Shown: positions 44,201-54,368 of the stretch, piece after piece | Position numbering within the stretch: the stretch's first letter is position 1 | How the letters are laid out: every line of letters begins with the position of its first letter | Assembly: GCF_902497785.1 (NCBI RefSeq) | Contig: NZ_CABVHK010000006.1 | Span: 62,001-126,000 of the forward strand | Origin: Pseudomonas fluorescens | GTDB taxonomy: Bacteria > Pseudomonadota > Gammaproteobacteria > Pseudomonadales > Pseudomonadaceae | DNA: 64,000 nucleotides | Reading direction: 5' to 3' | Program-made: the position numbers and the translations under genes | Notes under the pieces: model-generated | The model's database searches: none | Told to the model about the DNA's origin: nothing | Seen by the model: the letters and a program-made list of their open reading frames with translations, nothing else

Positions 44201-45090
44201 TCAGCCAGCTGATGAAGAACGCCGACACCGCGATGTACCACGCCAAGGAACGCGGCAAAAACAACTTCCAGTTCTATCAGGCCGACATGAACGCCAGCGC
44301 CCTGGAACGTCTGGAGCTGGAAAGTGATTTGCGTCATGCCCTGGAGCAGGACGAATTCGTGCTGTATTACCAACCGCAGTTCAGCGGCGACGGCAAACGC
44401 CTGACGGGCGCCGAAGCCTTGCTGCGCTGGCGTCATCCGCGCCGTGGCCTGGTGCCGCCGGGGGATTTCATTCCGGTGCTCGAAGAGCTCGGGCTGGTGG
44501 TGGATGTCGGCGACTGGGTGATCAGCGAAGCCTGCCGTCAGCTCAAGACCTGGCATCAGGCCAAAGTGCGGGTGCCTAAGGTGTCGGTGAACATCTCGGC
44601 CCGGCAGTTTTCCGATGGCCAGCTCGGCATGCGAATCGCCACCATCCTCAAGGAAACCGGCCTGCCGCCGGCGTGCCTGGAGCTGGAACTGACCGAAAGT
44701 ATCCTGATGCGCGAGGTCAGCGAGGCCATGCAGATTCTCGCCGGACTGAAAAACCTAGGGCTGAGCATCGCGGTCGATGACTTCGGCACGGGTTATTCGT
44801 CGCTCAACTACCTCAAGCAATTCCCGATCGACGTGCTGAAAATCGACCGCACCTTTGTCGATGGATTGCCGTCGGGCGAACAGGATGCGCAGATTGCCCG
44901 GGCGATCATTGCGATGGCGCACAGCCTCAACCTGGCGGTGATCGCCGAGGGCGTGGAAACCAACGAGCAACTGGACTTCCTGCGCGAGCATGGCTGCGAT
45001 GAGGTTCAGGGGTATCTGTTCGGGCGGCCGATGCCGGCCAGCCAGTTTGAGGCGCAGTTCAGCAATGATGCGCTGTTCATGTTTGATTGA
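41242..45090 (+). CDS. morA: PAS-GGDEF-EAL c-di-GMP enzyme MorA
   Basis: Membrane regulator of c-di-GMP affecting motility and biofilm in Pseudomonas. It has 1282 residues: membrane helix at about 30-50, a periplasmic sensor region to about 255, a second helix ([16 protein letters not shown]), several PAS/PAC units (about 290-850), then GGDEF (ARMGGDEF) and EAL ([43 protein letters not shown]). Both active sites look intact; the usual inhibitory RxxD before GGDEF is not seen. The start is a TTG after an AGGATT site. The order morA-glyA is as in P. aeruginosa. Confidence 0.93.
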   Translation: MSNVTPPLTSRAPTVAPGSSLRGTLKGALAMLVLFLLALLFWQLLDQLRETQKNQRQYTIDYTADLAAQVSLNMALNAQIALNLLPIVEQPQSDDEQQELLRKLQRSMPDLRSLALLSPSGKILSDSAADSEDADYLAELVRRSRAQAHYFSNADNGSMVHLLLHQASGSSRGYWALRLTPNFFSSLTQQNDSGIRPLWLVENRVNHQVISRDESRPSARPGELTEDDVANSVLTVPLSSSDWQLRGLFDRQRVIEELLPAFIGKCLLGLAFSLLPLIALLNMRRRQRQVTEGRRRYQDIFEGTGVALCVLDMSGLKSVLDKARLHSSEQLRDWLQITEQRQQLLHELRITEVNQVALQLLNVNSCEQAWQLLIDGNPQDGTAIGNRVLEAVLNQHHQLELEIKLQDAKGRDQHLWLVLRLPENQDDYKAVILSISDITSRKLIELSLLEREGFWSDVVRTVPDHLYVQDVISQRMIFSNHHLGQTLGYDRTELHQMGEYFWEILLHPEDADYYHRSRQTQRHGGYTQLLQCQLRFRHRDGAWRRFDIREQALARDKHDQVTRIIGVAKDVTEQIEASESLRDSERRYRMLAESISDVIFSTDSRLSLNYVSPSVQAVLGYDADWIFQNGWQSTIANPQQLSGIYALMDRVSKALDKPEQLAQLRSEVQTQLYLFDCLRADGRKIPIELRLVLVWDQHGAFEGVLGVGRDISQQRRAEKDLRMAATVFEHSTSAILITDPAGYIVQANEAFSRVSGYAVEHVLDQLPNMLTVDEQQDAHLRYVLKQLNQHSTWEGEVWLKRRNGEHYPAWVGITAVLDDEGDLASYVCFFSDISERKASEQRIHRLAYYDALTHLPNRTLFQDRLHTALQSAERQKSWVVLMFLDLDRFKPINDSLGHAAGDRMLKEMATRLLGCVDDDDTVARMGGDEFTLLLQPRINREIALNRAIHVAEQILASLVKPFVLEGREFFVTASIGIALSPQDGNELSQLMKNADTAMYHAKERGKNNFQFYQADMNASALERLELESDLRHALEQDEFVLYYQPQFSGDGKRLTGAEALLRWRHPRRGLVPPGDFIPVLEELGLVVDVGDWVISEACRQLKTWHQAKVRVPKVSVNISARQFSDGQLGMRIATILKETGLPPACLELELTESILMREVSEAMQILAGLKNLGLSIAVDDFGTGYSSLNYLKQFPIDVLKIDRTFVDGLPSGEQDAQIARAIIAMAHSLNLAVIAEGVETNEQLDFLREHGCDEVQGYLFGRPMPASQFEAQFSNDALFMFD

Positions 45091-45100
45091 AGAGCAACCA

Positions 45101-45197
45101 CTGTGGCGAGGGAGCTAGCTCCCGCTTGAGTGCGCAGCGCTCACAAGATTTTTGGGGCCGCTTCGCGCCCCAGCGGGAGCAAGCTCCCTCGCCACAG
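45101..45197. repeat. REP doublet, GTGGCGAGGGAGC family
   Basis: CTGTGGCGAGGGAGCTAGCTCC faces GGGAGCAAGCTCCCTCGCCACAG across a GC-rich spacer that itself contains GGGGCCGCTTCGCGCCCC. This is a different palindrome family, located between morA and glyA. Confidence 0.88.
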
Positions 45198-45325
45198 GTC
45201 TGCACTATCACCGCTGATCCCGTCATGAAGCCCACTTGTCTGCGACATGATGTCCTTTCATATGCCATCTAAAACCCGTTGGGTTAGAATGCCCCCCTTT
45301 TCTGCCCCGATCCTTGAGGACCGCC

Positions 45326-46579
<1,254 letters not shown>

Positions 46580-46602
46580 TCAGCCCGTTCAACTGCAGCA
46601 AT

Positions 46603-46634
46603 AAAAAACCGGCCAGTGATGGCCGGTTTTTTTT
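46603..46634 (+). terminator. Rho-independent terminator of glyA
   Basis: AAAAAACCGGCC-AGTGAT-GGCCGGTTTTTTTT, 23 bases after the stop codon; 12-bp perfect stem. Confidence 0.94.
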
Positions 46635-46662
46635 CGCCCGGTGTTTGTGTCCGCCACAACAC

Positions 46663-46705
46663 CTGTGGGAGCGGCGGTGCGACGATTCGACTTGCCCGCC
46701 ATAGC
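46663..46705. repeat. Orphan REP-like half element
   Basis: CTGTGGGAGCGGCGGTGCGACGATTCGACTTGCCCGCCATAGC looks like a single, unpaired copy of yet another extragenic element (a GCGGTGCGACGATTCGACTTGCC type I associate with fluorescent pseudomonads). No inverted partner is present before yjiA. Confidence 0.6.
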
Positions 46706-46729
46706 GTCATCACTGCCGCAACAAGTACT

Positions 46730-47701
46730 TCAGCCAGCCGCCACCCGCGCAAACCCCTCGCGAATCTTCTCTTCCGGCAAATCATCGGCAATGAACACGA
46801 TCACGCTTTCACGCGTTTCATCGTCTGCCCACTCCGTGTCCCAATCGAACCCGTAGAGTTTCAATACACCCTGAAACACCATGCGCCGTGGCTCGCCCTG
46901 GATGTTCAACACGCCTTTGTAGCGCAGCAATTGCTTGCCATGATCTTCCAGCAGTTCGTTCATGAACTCACTGAGTTTGTCGAGATCCAGCGGTTTGTCG
47001 GTACGCAGCACCAGGCTGGAAATGCGATCAATCGACGGCGCCTTGCTCACCGGGCGCAAACTCACGCCACCACCAAGGTCGGCATTGAGATTGAAACCAC
47101 GCACGTCGAGCAATTCGGCCAGGTCGATCTTCCCGTGGTCTACCGCGCGGATGGGCGCACGACGGTTGATGCGGGTCAGGCGCTCGCTCAACGCGGTGAA
47201 GGTCGGCTCGTCCACCAGATCGCGCTTGCTCACCAGCAAGCGGTCGGCAAAGCCGATCTGCGCCTGGGCAATGGTTTGGGTCAGGTGCACATCGGCGTGC
47301 GCCGCATCGACGAGGGTGATGATGCCGTCGAGGATGTAGCGCTCGCGCAGCTCTTCGTCAATGAAAAAGGTTTGCGCCACGGGTGCCGGATCGGCCAGGC
47401 CGGTGCATTCGATCACCAGTCGGTCGAAAGCGATTTCGCCGCTGTCCAGTCGCTCGAGCAACAGGTAAAGCGCCTTGGTCAGGTCGGTGTGGATGGTGCA
47501 GCAGACGCAGCCGTTGGACAGCGTCATAACTTGTACCGGCTCGTCGCCCAACAGTTGGGTGTCGATGCCGGCGTCGCTGAATTCGTTCTCGATCACGGCG
47601 ATTTTCAGGCCGTGCTCGGTTTTGAGCAGATGGCGCAGCAGCGTGGTTTTGCCCGCGCCGAGGAAGCCGCTGAGGATTGTTACTGGAATGGGAGAGGACA
47701 A
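46730..47701 (-). CDS. yjiA: COG0523/CobW-family GTPase YjiA
   Basis: A 323-residue G3E GTPase of the metal-chaperone superfamily: Walker A GFLGAGKTT, the metal-binding CXCC motif in NGCVCCTI, ECTGLADPAPV, SKRDLVD, and a C-terminal CobW_C domain. The start is TTG, supported by an AGGAGATT site eight bases upstream. It lies downstream of yjiX-cstA on the same strand, after a REP pair, as in E. coli and P. aeruginosa. Its natural metal and client are not known. Confidence 0.9.
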   Translation of the reverse strand: MSSPIPVTILSGFLGAGKTTLLRHLLKTEHGLKIAVIENEFSDAGIDTQLLGDEPVQVMTLSNGCVCCTIHTDLTKALYLLLERLDSGEIAFDRLVIECTGLADPAPVAQTFFIDEELRERYILDGIITLVDAAHADVHLTQTIAQAQIGFADRLLVSKRDLVDEPTFTALSERLTRINRRAPIRAVDHGKIDLAELLDVRGFNLNADLGGGVSLRPVSKAPSIDRISSLVLRTDKPLDLDKLSEFMNELLEDHGKQLLRYKGVLNIQGEPRRMVFQGVLKLYGFDWDTEWADDETRESVIVFIADDLPEEKIREGFARVAAG

Positions 47702-47748
47702 ACTGAATCTCCTGACTCACTAAATAAAAGTATCAACACAAAAACAAA

Positions 47749-47839
47749 TGTGGGAGCGAGCTTGCTCGCGATGGCGGCTTAACATCCAACATCACTGTTG
47801 ATTGACAGTCCGCCATCGCGAGCAAGCTCGCTCCCACAG
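47749..47839. repeat. REPIN, GTGGGAGCGAGC family
   Basis: Inverted palindromic pair between yjiX and yjiA; spacer with AACATCCAACATCACTGTTG, an internal hairpin similar to other long copies. Confidence 0.92.
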
Positions 47840-47865
47840 GTATTGCGGTTAATCCGACAACCGGA

Positions 47866-48063
47866 TCAACAGCACTTCGGCCCACCCTTGCCACCGTAAC
47901 GAGCTTCCTGACGTTCCCGGAAGAACATCTCGTAGCTCATCACCGGTTTGTCCGGGTGGTTGGTTTGCATGTGCTCGACGTAGTTGTCGTAGTCGGGCAT
48001 GCCGACCATCAAGCGCGCGGCCTGACCGAGGTATTTACCCAGGCGACTCAGGTCATTGAACAT
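47866..48063 (-). CDS. yjiX: YbdD/YjiX family small protein
   Basis: A 65-residue protein: [33 protein letters not shown], then [23 protein letters not shown] and a glycine/cysteine tail ending GGPKCC. GAGGAG precedes the ATG at 48063; the frame to 48081 overlaps cstA. Members of this family always follow cstA/btsT genes and may assist the transporter. Spacing of 14 bases to cstA means one operon. Confidence 0.92.
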   Translation of the reverse strand: MFNDLSRLGKYLGQAARLMVGMPDYDNYVEHMQTNHPDKPVMSYEMFFRERQEARYGGKGGPKCC

Positions 48064-48077
48064 GCTGCACTCCTCGA

Positions 48078-50144
48078 TCAAGCATCGGGCAAGGCCTGGA
48101 ATGGCGATTCTTTATCCGTACGTTCTTTTTGACCCCAGGCGGCAATGCCGACCTTGAGCGCATAGAACAGGATACTGAAGACCACGAACAGGAACAGCGC
48201 CGTCAGCGTTGCGTTGGTGTAGGCGTTGAAGATCACGTGCTGCATCTGGGTGATGTCCTTGGCCGGGGCGAGGATCTGACCGTTGGCCAGCGCATCGCTG
48301 TATTTCTTCGCCAGCGACAGGAAGCCGATCGCCGGGTTAGCGTCGAACAGCTTGATGAAACCGGCCGTGGTGGTGCAGATCAGCAGCCAGACAGCGGGCA
48401 GCATGGTCACCCAGACGTAGCGTTGGCGTTTCATTTTGATCAGCACGACGGTGCCGAGCATCAACGCGATACCGGCCAGCATCTGGTTGGAGATACCGAA
48501 CAGCGGCCACAGGGTGTTGATACCGCCGAGTGGATCGACCACGCCCTGATACAGCAACCAGCCCCACATCGCCACACAACCGGCGGTGGCGATCAGGTTG
48601 GCGGTCCAGGACTCGGTGCGTTTCAGCGCCGGGACGAAGGAGCCGAGCAAATCCTGCAGCATGAACCGTCCGGCACGGGTGCCGGCATCCACCGCGGTCA
48701 GGATGAACAGCGCCTCGAACAGAATCGCGAAGTGGTACCAGAACGCCATGGTGTTTTCACCCGGCAGGACACTGTGCAGGATCTGCGCGATGCCGACCGC
48801 CAGGGTCGGCGCACCGCCGGCACGGGCCAGGATGGTGGTTTCACCGATGTCCTTGGCCACCGCTTGCAGCGCTTCCGGGGTTATTGCAAAGCCCCAACTG
48901 CTGACGGTTTGGGCCACCGATACCACGTCACTGCCGACGACAGCTGCCGGACTGTTCATGGCGAAATACACACCCGGCTCGATCACCGAAGCGGCAACCA
49001 TCGCCATGATTGCCACGAACGACTCCATCAACATGCCGCCGTAACCGATGTAACGGGCGTTGACCTCGTTATCCAGCAGTTTCGGCGTGGTGCCGGAGGA
49101 GATCAGCGCGTGGAACCCGGAGACCGCGCCACAGGCAATGGTGATGAACAGGAACGGAAACAGACCGCCCTTCCATACCGGGCCGGTGCCATCGATGAAC
49201 TGGGTCAGCGCCGGCATTTTCAGCTCCGGCGTGGTGATCAGGATGCCGATCGCCAGGGCAATGATGGTGCCGATTTTCAGGAACGTGGAGAGGTAATCCC
49301 GCGGGGCCAGAATCAGCCACACCGGTAGCGAGGCGGCCACGAAACCGTACCCGACCAGCATCCACGTAATCTGCACGCCAGTGAAAGTGAAGGCCTTGGC
49401 CCACACTGGATCGGCGGCGATCTGCCCGCCGAGCCAGATCGAACCGAGCAGCAGCAACACGCCGATCACCGAAATCTCGCCGATACGACCCGGACGGATG
49501 TAGCGCATGTAAATGCCCATGAACATCGCGATCGGGATGGTCGCCATCACCGTGAAAATGCCCCACGGGCTTTCGGCCAGGGCCTTGACCACGATCAGCG
49601 CCAGCACCGCGAGGATGATGATCATGATCAGGAAGCAGCCGAACAGCGCGATGGTGCCGGGGATGCGGCCCATTTCTTCACGAACCATGTCGCCCAGCGA
49701 GCGGCCGTTGCGGCGAGTGGACATGAACAAAACCATGAAATCCTGAACCGCACCGGCCAGCACCACGCCGGCGATCAGCCACAGCGTGCCGGGCAGGTAA
49801 CCCATCTGCGCCGCCAGGACCGGACCGACTAAAGGCCCCGCGCCGGCGATAGCCGCGAAGTGGTGACCGAACAGGATGTGTTTGTTGGTCGGCACGTAGT
49901 CCAGACCATCGTTGTTGAGCACGGCGGGGGTGGCCCGTCGCGGGTCGAGTTGCATCACATTGTTAGCGATGAACAGACTGTAATAGCGGTACGCAACCAG
50001 ATAAATGGCCACCGCAGCGACCACAATCCACAAGGCGTTGATCGCCTCGCCTCGGCGCAATGCCACTACGCCAAGGGCGCACGCTCCTACGATTGCCAGC
50101 AGCAGCCAGGGTAGATGGCGTAGCAGGCTATTATTATTTTTCAT
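48078..50144 (-). CDS. cstA: CstA-family carbon starvation protein/pyruvate transporter
   Basis: Inner-membrane transporter of the CstA/BtsT family; E. coli BtsT takes up pyruvate and CstA peptides or pyruvate. The 688-residue product has about 16 membrane helices and the family blocks [45 protein letters not shown], and [12 protein letters not shown]. The start at 50144 ([20 protein letters not shown]) gives a normal N-terminal helix; the frame to 50216 lacks support. Co-directional with yjiX and yjiA. Confidence 0.92.
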   Translation of the reverse strand: MKNNNSLLRHLPWLLLAIVGACALGVVALRRGEAINALWIVVAAVAIYLVAYRYYSLFIANNVMQLDPRRATPAVLNNDGLDYVPTNKHILFGHHFAAIAGAGPLVGPVLAAQMGYLPGTLWLIAGVVLAGAVQDFMVLFMSTRRNGRSLGDMVREEMGRIPGTIALFGCFLIMIIILAVLALIVVKALAESPWGIFTVMATIPIAMFMGIYMRYIRPGRIGEISVIGVLLLLGSIWLGGQIAADPVWAKAFTFTGVQITWMLVGYGFVAASLPVWLILAPRDYLSTFLKIGTIIALAIGILITTPELKMPALTQFIDGTGPVWKGGLFPFLFITIACGAVSGFHALISSGTTPKLLDNEVNARYIGYGGMLMESFVAIMAMVAASVIEPGVYFAMNSPAAVVGSDVVSVAQTVSSWGFAITPEALQAVAKDIGETTILARAGGAPTLAVGIAQILHSVLPGENTMAFWYHFAILFEALFILTAVDAGTRAGRFMLQDLLGSFVPALKRTESWTANLIATAGCVAMWGWLLYQGVVDPLGGINTLWPLFGISNQMLAGIALMLGTVVLIKMKRQRYVWVTMLPAVWLLICTTTAGFIKLFDANPAIGFLSLAKKYSDALANGQILAPAKDITQMQHVIFNAYTNATLTALFLFVVFSILFYALKVGIAAWGQKERTDKESPFQALPDA

Positions 50145-50303
50145 TTTATGATTCCAGCCAGGGTGGACAAGAAAGACAGCCACCCCGAGTTTAGCTCGCC
50201 TGACGGCAAAGGCCATACCCCGACATTAGTCGAGACGCCCGTCATCGCTGGCAGGCTTTGACAATGCGGGTCTATAGTCAGCGGACATTCAGAGGATAGC
50301 GCC

Positions 50304-50672
50304 ATGAGCGAACACCCTGCCGATCGCCGCCGCTTCAAACGTATTGCGTTCGATGCCCGAACCGAGCTGAGCCAGGGGGCATTTATCTGGCCGGTGAAGC
50401 TGATCGACCTGTCACTGAAGGGGCTGCTGATCGAAAAGCCCGAACCGTGGCTGGGCGATCAGGCACAGGTGTTTTCCGTCGACATTCATCTGGATGAAGA
50501 CGTCGAGATCAAGATGGATGTGCAACTGACGCACGACGAGGACGGCCAGCTCGGGTTTGTTTGCCGATACATCAGCCTGGAATCCATCGAGCGGCTGCGG
50601 CGCTTGATTGAGTTCAATCTGGGCGACCCGCAGGAACTGGAGCGGGAATTGGGTGCGCTGATCGAAGTCTGA
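50304..50672 (+). CDS. mapZ: PilZ-domain c-di-GMP receptor, MapZ-like
   Basis: A 122-residue single PilZ domain. The c-di-GMP motif RRRFKR (residues about 8-13) and DLSLKG (36-41) are intact. The C-terminal helix SIERLRRLIEFNLGDPQELERELGAL closely resembles P. aeruginosa PA4608/MapZ, which binds the chemotaxis methyltransferase CheR1 when loaded with c-di-GMP. Neighbours cstA and radA match the PA4608 locus. Whether the CheR target is the same here is inference. Confidence 0.9.
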   Translation: MSEHPADRRRFKRIAFDARTELSQGAFIWPVKLIDLSLKGLLIEKPEPWLGDQAQVFSVDIHLDEDVEIKMDVQLTHDEDGQLGFVCRYISLESIERLRRLIEFNLGDPQELERELGALIEV

Positions 50673-50680
50673 CGGCCCCA

Positions 50681-50772
50681 CTGTGGGAGCGAGCCTGCTC
50701 GCGATAGCGGTATATCAGGCGACCTTTATTTCGACTGATACTCCGCTTTCGCGAGCAGGCTCGCTCCCACAT
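50681..50772. repeat. REP doublet, GTGGGAGCGAGC family
   Basis: Inverted palindromic pair between the convergent ends of the PilZ gene and radA. Confidence 0.92.
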
Positions 50773-50792
50773 GGGTCGGGTGTTTCCTGACG

Positions 50793-52160
50793 TTATTCGA
50801 AGAGTGCATCAAGGGCCTGTTCCAGGCGCGTGACGGCAATAATCTGCAACCCCGGCGGCGCTTCTTTAGGGGCATTGCCCTTGGGCACGATCGCACGTTT
50901 GAAGCCATGCTTGGCGGCTTCCTTTAAACGCTCCTGACCGCTTGGCACCGGACGCACTTCGCCAGACAAACCGACCTCTCCAAATACCAGCAGATCGTGG
51001 GGCAATGGCCGATTGCGCAAACTGGACATCACGGCCGCCATCAGCGCCAGGTCGGAGGCCGTTTCCAGCACCTTCACACCGCCCACCACGTTGAGGAACA
51101 CATCCTGATCGTGGGTCGGAATGCCACCGTGTCGGTGCAACACCGCCAGCAACATCGCCAGACGATTCTGGTCCAGCCCCAGTGTGACGCGGCGCGGGTT
51201 GGCCAGATGGCTGTCATCCACCAGCGCCTGGACTTCCACGAGCATGGGTCGAGTCCCTTCCCACGTCGCCATGACCACACTGCCCGGGACTTCTTCCTGA
51301 GCACGCGTCAGAAAAATCGCCGAAGGGTTGGAGACCTCTTTCAGTCCCTTGTCAGTCATACCGAACACGCCCAGCTCGTTGACCGCACCGAAACGGTTTT
51401 TCACCGCCCGCAGCAAGCGCAAGCGGCCGTCGGATTCGCCTTCAAAATAAAGCACGGTGTCGACCATGTGCTCCAAAACGCGCGGCCCGGCCAAAGCGCC
51501 CTCTTTGGTCACATGGCCGACCAGGAAAATCGCCGTGCCGCTCTGCTTGGCATAGCGCACCAGCAAGGCCGCGCTTTCCCGCACTTGAGATACGCCACCC
51601 GGCGCCGATTGCAGTTGTTCGGTAAAGATCGTCTGAATCGAGTCGATCACCATGACTTTGGGTTTTTCGACCCGGGCGGTGGCGATGATCGTTTCGATGC
51701 AGGTTTCGGTCATGACCCGCAGTTGATCCTGGGGCAAACCCAGGCGACGGGCGCGCATGGCCACCTGTTGTTGGGATTCTTCGCCGGTGACGTACAGCGC
51801 CGGCATGCTCTTGGCGAGGTTGCACAACGTTTGCAAAAGAATGGTTGATTTGCCGATTCCCGGATCGCCGCCGATCAGCACCACCGAGCCGTCGACGAGC
51901 CCGCCGCCCAGTACACGGTCGAGTTCGCTGGAGGCGGTGGAGAAGCGCGGTATTTCTTCGACGCTGACTTCGGCCAGGGTTCTGATCTGGGCCTGTTGGC
52001 CGGTCCATCCCGTACGACCGCTGGGAGCCGCGGCACCGCCGCTCTCGACCATGGTTTCGGTCAATGTATTCCACGCCCCGCACTCGCCGCACTGGCCGGC
52101 CCACTTGGGGAAGGTTGAGCCGCACTCGGTGCAGCCGTACATGCGCTTGGCCTTGGCCAT
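50793..52160 (-). CDS. radA: DNA repair protein RadA
   Basis: RecA-like branch-migration helicase of homologous recombination. The 455-residue product has an N-terminal C4 zinc finger (CTECGSTFPKWAGQCGECG), Walker A GGDPGIGKST, the RadA-specific KNRFG motif, and a C-terminal Lon-protease-like domain (GLSGEVRPV). The ATG at 52160 is the conserved start; five residues upstream to 52175 are unneeded. It is preceded by a 14-bp perfect palindrome AGCTCAGCTGAGCT. Confidence 0.96.
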   Translation of the reverse strand: MAKAKRMYGCTECGSTFPKWAGQCGECGAWNTLTETMVESGGAAAPSGRTGWTGQQAQIRTLAEVSVEEIPRFSTASSELDRVLGGGLVDGSVVLIGGDPGIGKSTILLQTLCNLAKSMPALYVTGEESQQQVAMRARRLGLPQDQLRVMTETCIETIIATARVEKPKVMVIDSIQTIFTEQLQSAPGGVSQVRESAALLVRYAKQSGTAIFLVGHVTKEGALAGPRVLEHMVDTVLYFEGESDGRLRLLRAVKNRFGAVNELGVFGMTDKGLKEVSNPSAIFLTRAQEEVPGSVVMATWEGTRPMLVEVQALVDDSHLANPRRVTLGLDQNRLAMLLAVLHRHGGIPTHDQDVFLNVVGGVKVLETASDLALMAAVMSSLRNRPLPHDLLVFGEVGLSGEVRPVPSGQERLKEAAKHGFKRAIVPKGNAPKEAPPGLQIIAVTRLEQALDALFE

Positions 52161-52780
52161 CTGAACTCCCGGCAAAAACCGCGATGATAGCTCAGCTGAG
52201 CTGAATTGGCCCGACGCGGATGTCCACAGGATAACTTGGATTTAAGTTGATCAAACTTGTACAACTTTCGCACAAACGACATTTTCACATCTAAGGCACA
52301 TCAATAAAAAACGCAGAAGCTGTACAAGCCTTCTTAACTTCGCATCTGGACGTACAATATCAAGCCAATCAACTACCACCCGATTAAAACAATTCAAAAC
52401 TACTGGCAATTTAGTATCACGCCAAACAATCTGCTCCGCTGAAGATTCCGCATGATTGATTTTCTATACACGCAAACTAATCATGTAAGACTTACGAACA
52501 TGTTTATTACCGTTGACATCGCCCCCCTACAATTTCGAACTTTGTTAATTGCCTCGCAGGCATCCGCTCGCGCTGCACGACTATCGTAAAAACTGCCGGG
52601 CGTCGCATGCATGCGCCCAAGGCGCCGGAGCAAAATCCGCCCAAATGATGGCGTTTTGTAAACTTTTTCCAGATGCCCCGGTCGATTGCAGGCAAGCGCT
52701 GTAAGCAAGTGTTTCGGGCAAGAAGCATTTGACTGAATTACACTGCGTTACCAACCTCATCTGTAACAAGGAAATAACCT
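52161..52780. other. Long gene-poor region between radA and mscL
   Basis: 620 bases without a convincing gene; short frames on either strand have poor starts and no family resemblance. Positions 52240-52540 are much richer in A/T than the surroundings. Structures seen: the perfect palindrome AGCTCAGCTGAGCT (52189-52202), an interrupted repeat AAGTTGATCAAACTT (52244-52258), and a GGGCG/CGCCC hairpin around GCATGC (52598-52618). In P. aeruginosa katB lies between these genes; it is absent here. Confidence 0.6.
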
Positions 52781-53197
52781 ATGGGCGTGATAAGTGAGTT
52801 CAAGGCCTTCGCGGTCAAGGGTAATGTGGTCGACATGGCCGTCGGTATCATCATCGGCGCCGCCTTCGGCAAGATCGTTTCATCGTTCGTCGGCGACGTG
52901 GTGATGCCACCTATCGGCCTGCTGATCGGAGGGGTGGATTTCAGTGACCTGGCCATTACGCTCAAGGCAGCCAACGGGGACATCCCCGCAGTGGTGCTGG
53001 CGTACGGCAAATTTATCCAGAGTTTGATCGACTTTATCATCGTCGCGTTCGCGATCTTCATGGGCGTCAAAGCCATCAACCGCTTGAAGCGTGAAGAGGC
53101 TGTCGCGCCAACCCTGCCGCCTGTTCCGACCAAGGAAGAAGAGCTGTTGGGCGAGATCCGCGATCTGCTGAAGGCCCAGAACGATCGGCCTGAGTGA
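52781..53197 (+). CDS. mscL: Large-conductance mechanosensitive channel MscL
   Basis: Pentameric emergency-release channel of the inner membrane. The 138-residue product has [48 protein letters not shown] (TM1 and the pore-lining glycines, residues 15-45) and a second helix around 75-100, then a C-terminal amphipathic helix ([14 protein letters not shown]). An AAGGAAA ribosome site precedes the ATG. It ends with its own terminator, facing fpr. Confidence 0.96.
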   Translation: MGVISEFKAFAVKGNVVDMAVGIIIGAAFGKIVSSFVGDVVMPPIGLLIGGVDFSDLAITLKAANGDIPAVVLAYGKFIQSLIDFIIVAFAIFMGVKAINRLKREEAVAPTLPPVPTKEEELLGEIRDLLKAQNDRPE

Positions 53198-53211
53198 CCA
53201 ATGACGCAGGC

Positions 53212-53240
53212 AAAAACGGCGCCTTCAGGGCGCCGTTTTT
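53212..53240 (+). terminator. Rho-independent terminator between mscL and fpr
   Basis: AAAAACGGCGCC-TTCAG-GGCGCCGTTTTT, directly before the fpr stop codon. With A and T runs on both sides it can act in both directions. Confidence 0.93.
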
Positions 53241-54017
53241 TTACCAGTAATTTTCCACAGCCACCTGCCCGGGACGGCGGCTGAGGCTCAAATGCATGTC
53301 GCGCTGTTTGAGCAGTTTGCGCGTGTCATCAATCATCTGCGGGTTACCGCAAAGCATGACGCGCGAATGTTCGGCCGTCAGTGCCACACCGGCCAGCCGC
53401 TCCAGCTCGCCATTGTCTATCAGTGTGGTGATTCGGCCTTCCAGGGCGCCTGGATGCGGCTCACGGGTCACGGTTGGAATGAACTGCAACTTGTGCGCGT
53501 GTTCGGTCAGATAGTCACGCTGCGCCAATCCCGCAATAAGCGCCTGGTAGGCCAGTTCCCGGGCTTCGCGCACGCTATAGACCAGGATAATTCGCTCGAA
53601 TTTCTCCCACACCTCGAAGTCTTGCAGGATCGACAGAAACGGCGCCACGCCGGTGCCTGTGGATAACAACCAGAGATCGCGCCCATCGATGAAGCGATCA
53701 AGCGTCAGGTAACCAAAGGCCTGACGGTCGACCAGCAACGTGTCGCCGACACCCAGCCGGCTCAGCTCGCTGGTGAACTCGCCCCCCGGTACCACGATGG
53801 AAAAGAATTCGAGGAACTCGTCATAAGGTGAGGAGACCATTGAATAGGCACGCCACACAACGCTGCCATCCGGCTTGGTGACACCCAGCCTGGCGAATTG
53901 CCCCGCACGAAAACGGAAGCCCGGATCCCTGGTCGTGCGCAGCGTGAACAGGTTCGGGGTCAACGGCTGGACGTCGAGCAGGGTCTGGCGCGTGAATTTT
54001 TCTGCACTGGCGGTCAT
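53241..54017 (-). CDS. fpr: Ferredoxin-NADP+ reductase
   Basis: FAD enzyme shuttling electrons between NADPH and ferredoxin or flavodoxin. The 258-residue product has the FAD site RAYSMVSSPYDE, the NADP site STGTGVAPFLSILQDFEVWEKF, and the C-terminal LCGNPQMIDDT. It ends in an aromatic ENYW. The ATG at 54017 (MTASAEKFTRQTLLDVQPLTPNLFTLRTTRDPGFRF) follows GGAGTGCCCC; the frame to 54074 is not needed. Of the two Fpr types in pseudomonads this sits at the mscL locus (the FprB-type position) and lacks an adjacent finR gene. Confidence 0.92.
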   Translation of the reverse strand: MTASAEKFTRQTLLDVQPLTPNLFTLRTTRDPGFRFRAGQFARLGVTKPDGSVVWRAYSMVSSPYDEFLEFFSIVVPGGEFTSELSRLGVGDTLLVDRQAFGYLTLDRFIDGRDLWLLSTGTGVAPFLSILQDFEVWEKFERIILVYSVREARELAYQALIAGLAQRDYLTEHAHKLQFIPTVTREPHPGALEGRITTLIDNGELERLAGVALTAEHSRVMLCGNPQMIDDTRKLLKQRDMHLSLSRRPGQVAVENYW

Positions 54018-54126
54018 GGGGCACTCCACTGAACGAATGACACCAGTGTCCCGCAAAGCATGTTCATTAAACACCGACGATTTGTAATGTCTTTATCGAT
54101 ATTGTCGAACAATTGAAAACACTACA

Positions 54127-54152
54127 AACATGTACAACCAACATGTACCACC
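54127..54152. repeat. 13-bp tandem direct repeat
   Basis: AACATGTACAACC is followed directly by AACATGTACCACC (one mismatch). Each copy carries the self-complementary ACATGT. Its place between two divergent promoters suggests operator sites, unproven. Confidence 0.85.
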
Positions 54153-54285
54153 CAGTTAAAACACCGAGATCACTTCCCATTAGATTAACGCTGACATACA
54201 AGACATTCGCCTCTCCAACTAATGTTGGATAGAACCAGATATTTAGTTTTTAACTCACAGGTAAAGCCAAAAAATCTCACTCATA

Positions 54286-54303
54286 TGTAGGATTCATCCT
54301 ACA
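54286..54303 (+). promoter_or_regulatory. Perfect 18-bp inverted repeat upstream of the LuxR solo gene
   Basis: TGTAGGAT-TC-ATCCTACA, an 8-2-8 perfect palindrome centred 74 bases before the ATG at 54369. Size and symmetry fit a LuxR-type or GacA-type (TGTAxG-N6-CxTACA) site. A possible -10 CATGAT lies at 54315-54320, which would place the palindrome over the -35 region. Assignment to a regulator is inference. Confidence 0.7.
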
Positions 54304-54368
54304 CTCGCTGCGTGCATGATCTCGAATCAAAAAAAGCACCCCCGAGGCAAACAGTATGGAGATGCATC

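Larger units (their letters stand above)
54018..54368. other. AT-rich regulatory region between fpr and the LuxR solo gene
   Basis: 351 bases without a gene, clearly richer in A/T than the neighbours. It must carry the fpr promoter (minus strand) and the LuxR gene promoter. It contains a 13-bp tandem repeat (54127-54152), a 6-4-6 inverted repeat TCCAAC-TAAT-GTTGGA (54214-54229) and an 18-bp perfect inverted repeat (54286-54303), annotated separately. Confidence 0.75.

Noticed and set aside
48129..49328. A 399-codon plus-strand frame within cstA
   Set aside because: Its charged, low-complexity translation is the reverse of a membrane protein gene, and no ribosome site or homologue is recognisable.
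50258..50277. TTGACA and TATAGT in front of the PilZ gene as a promoter pair
   Set aside because: The spacing is again about nine bases; only a -10-like TATAGT could be real, without a matching -35.
52514..52535. TTGACA...TACAAT as a promoter upstream of mscL
   Set aside because: The two hexamers are only about nine bases apart, too close for a sigma-70 promoter.
52481..52708. Short minus-strand frames between radA and mscL as a small gene
   Set aside because: Poor start context, no motif, and two overlapping frames of equal quality; nothing favours translation.
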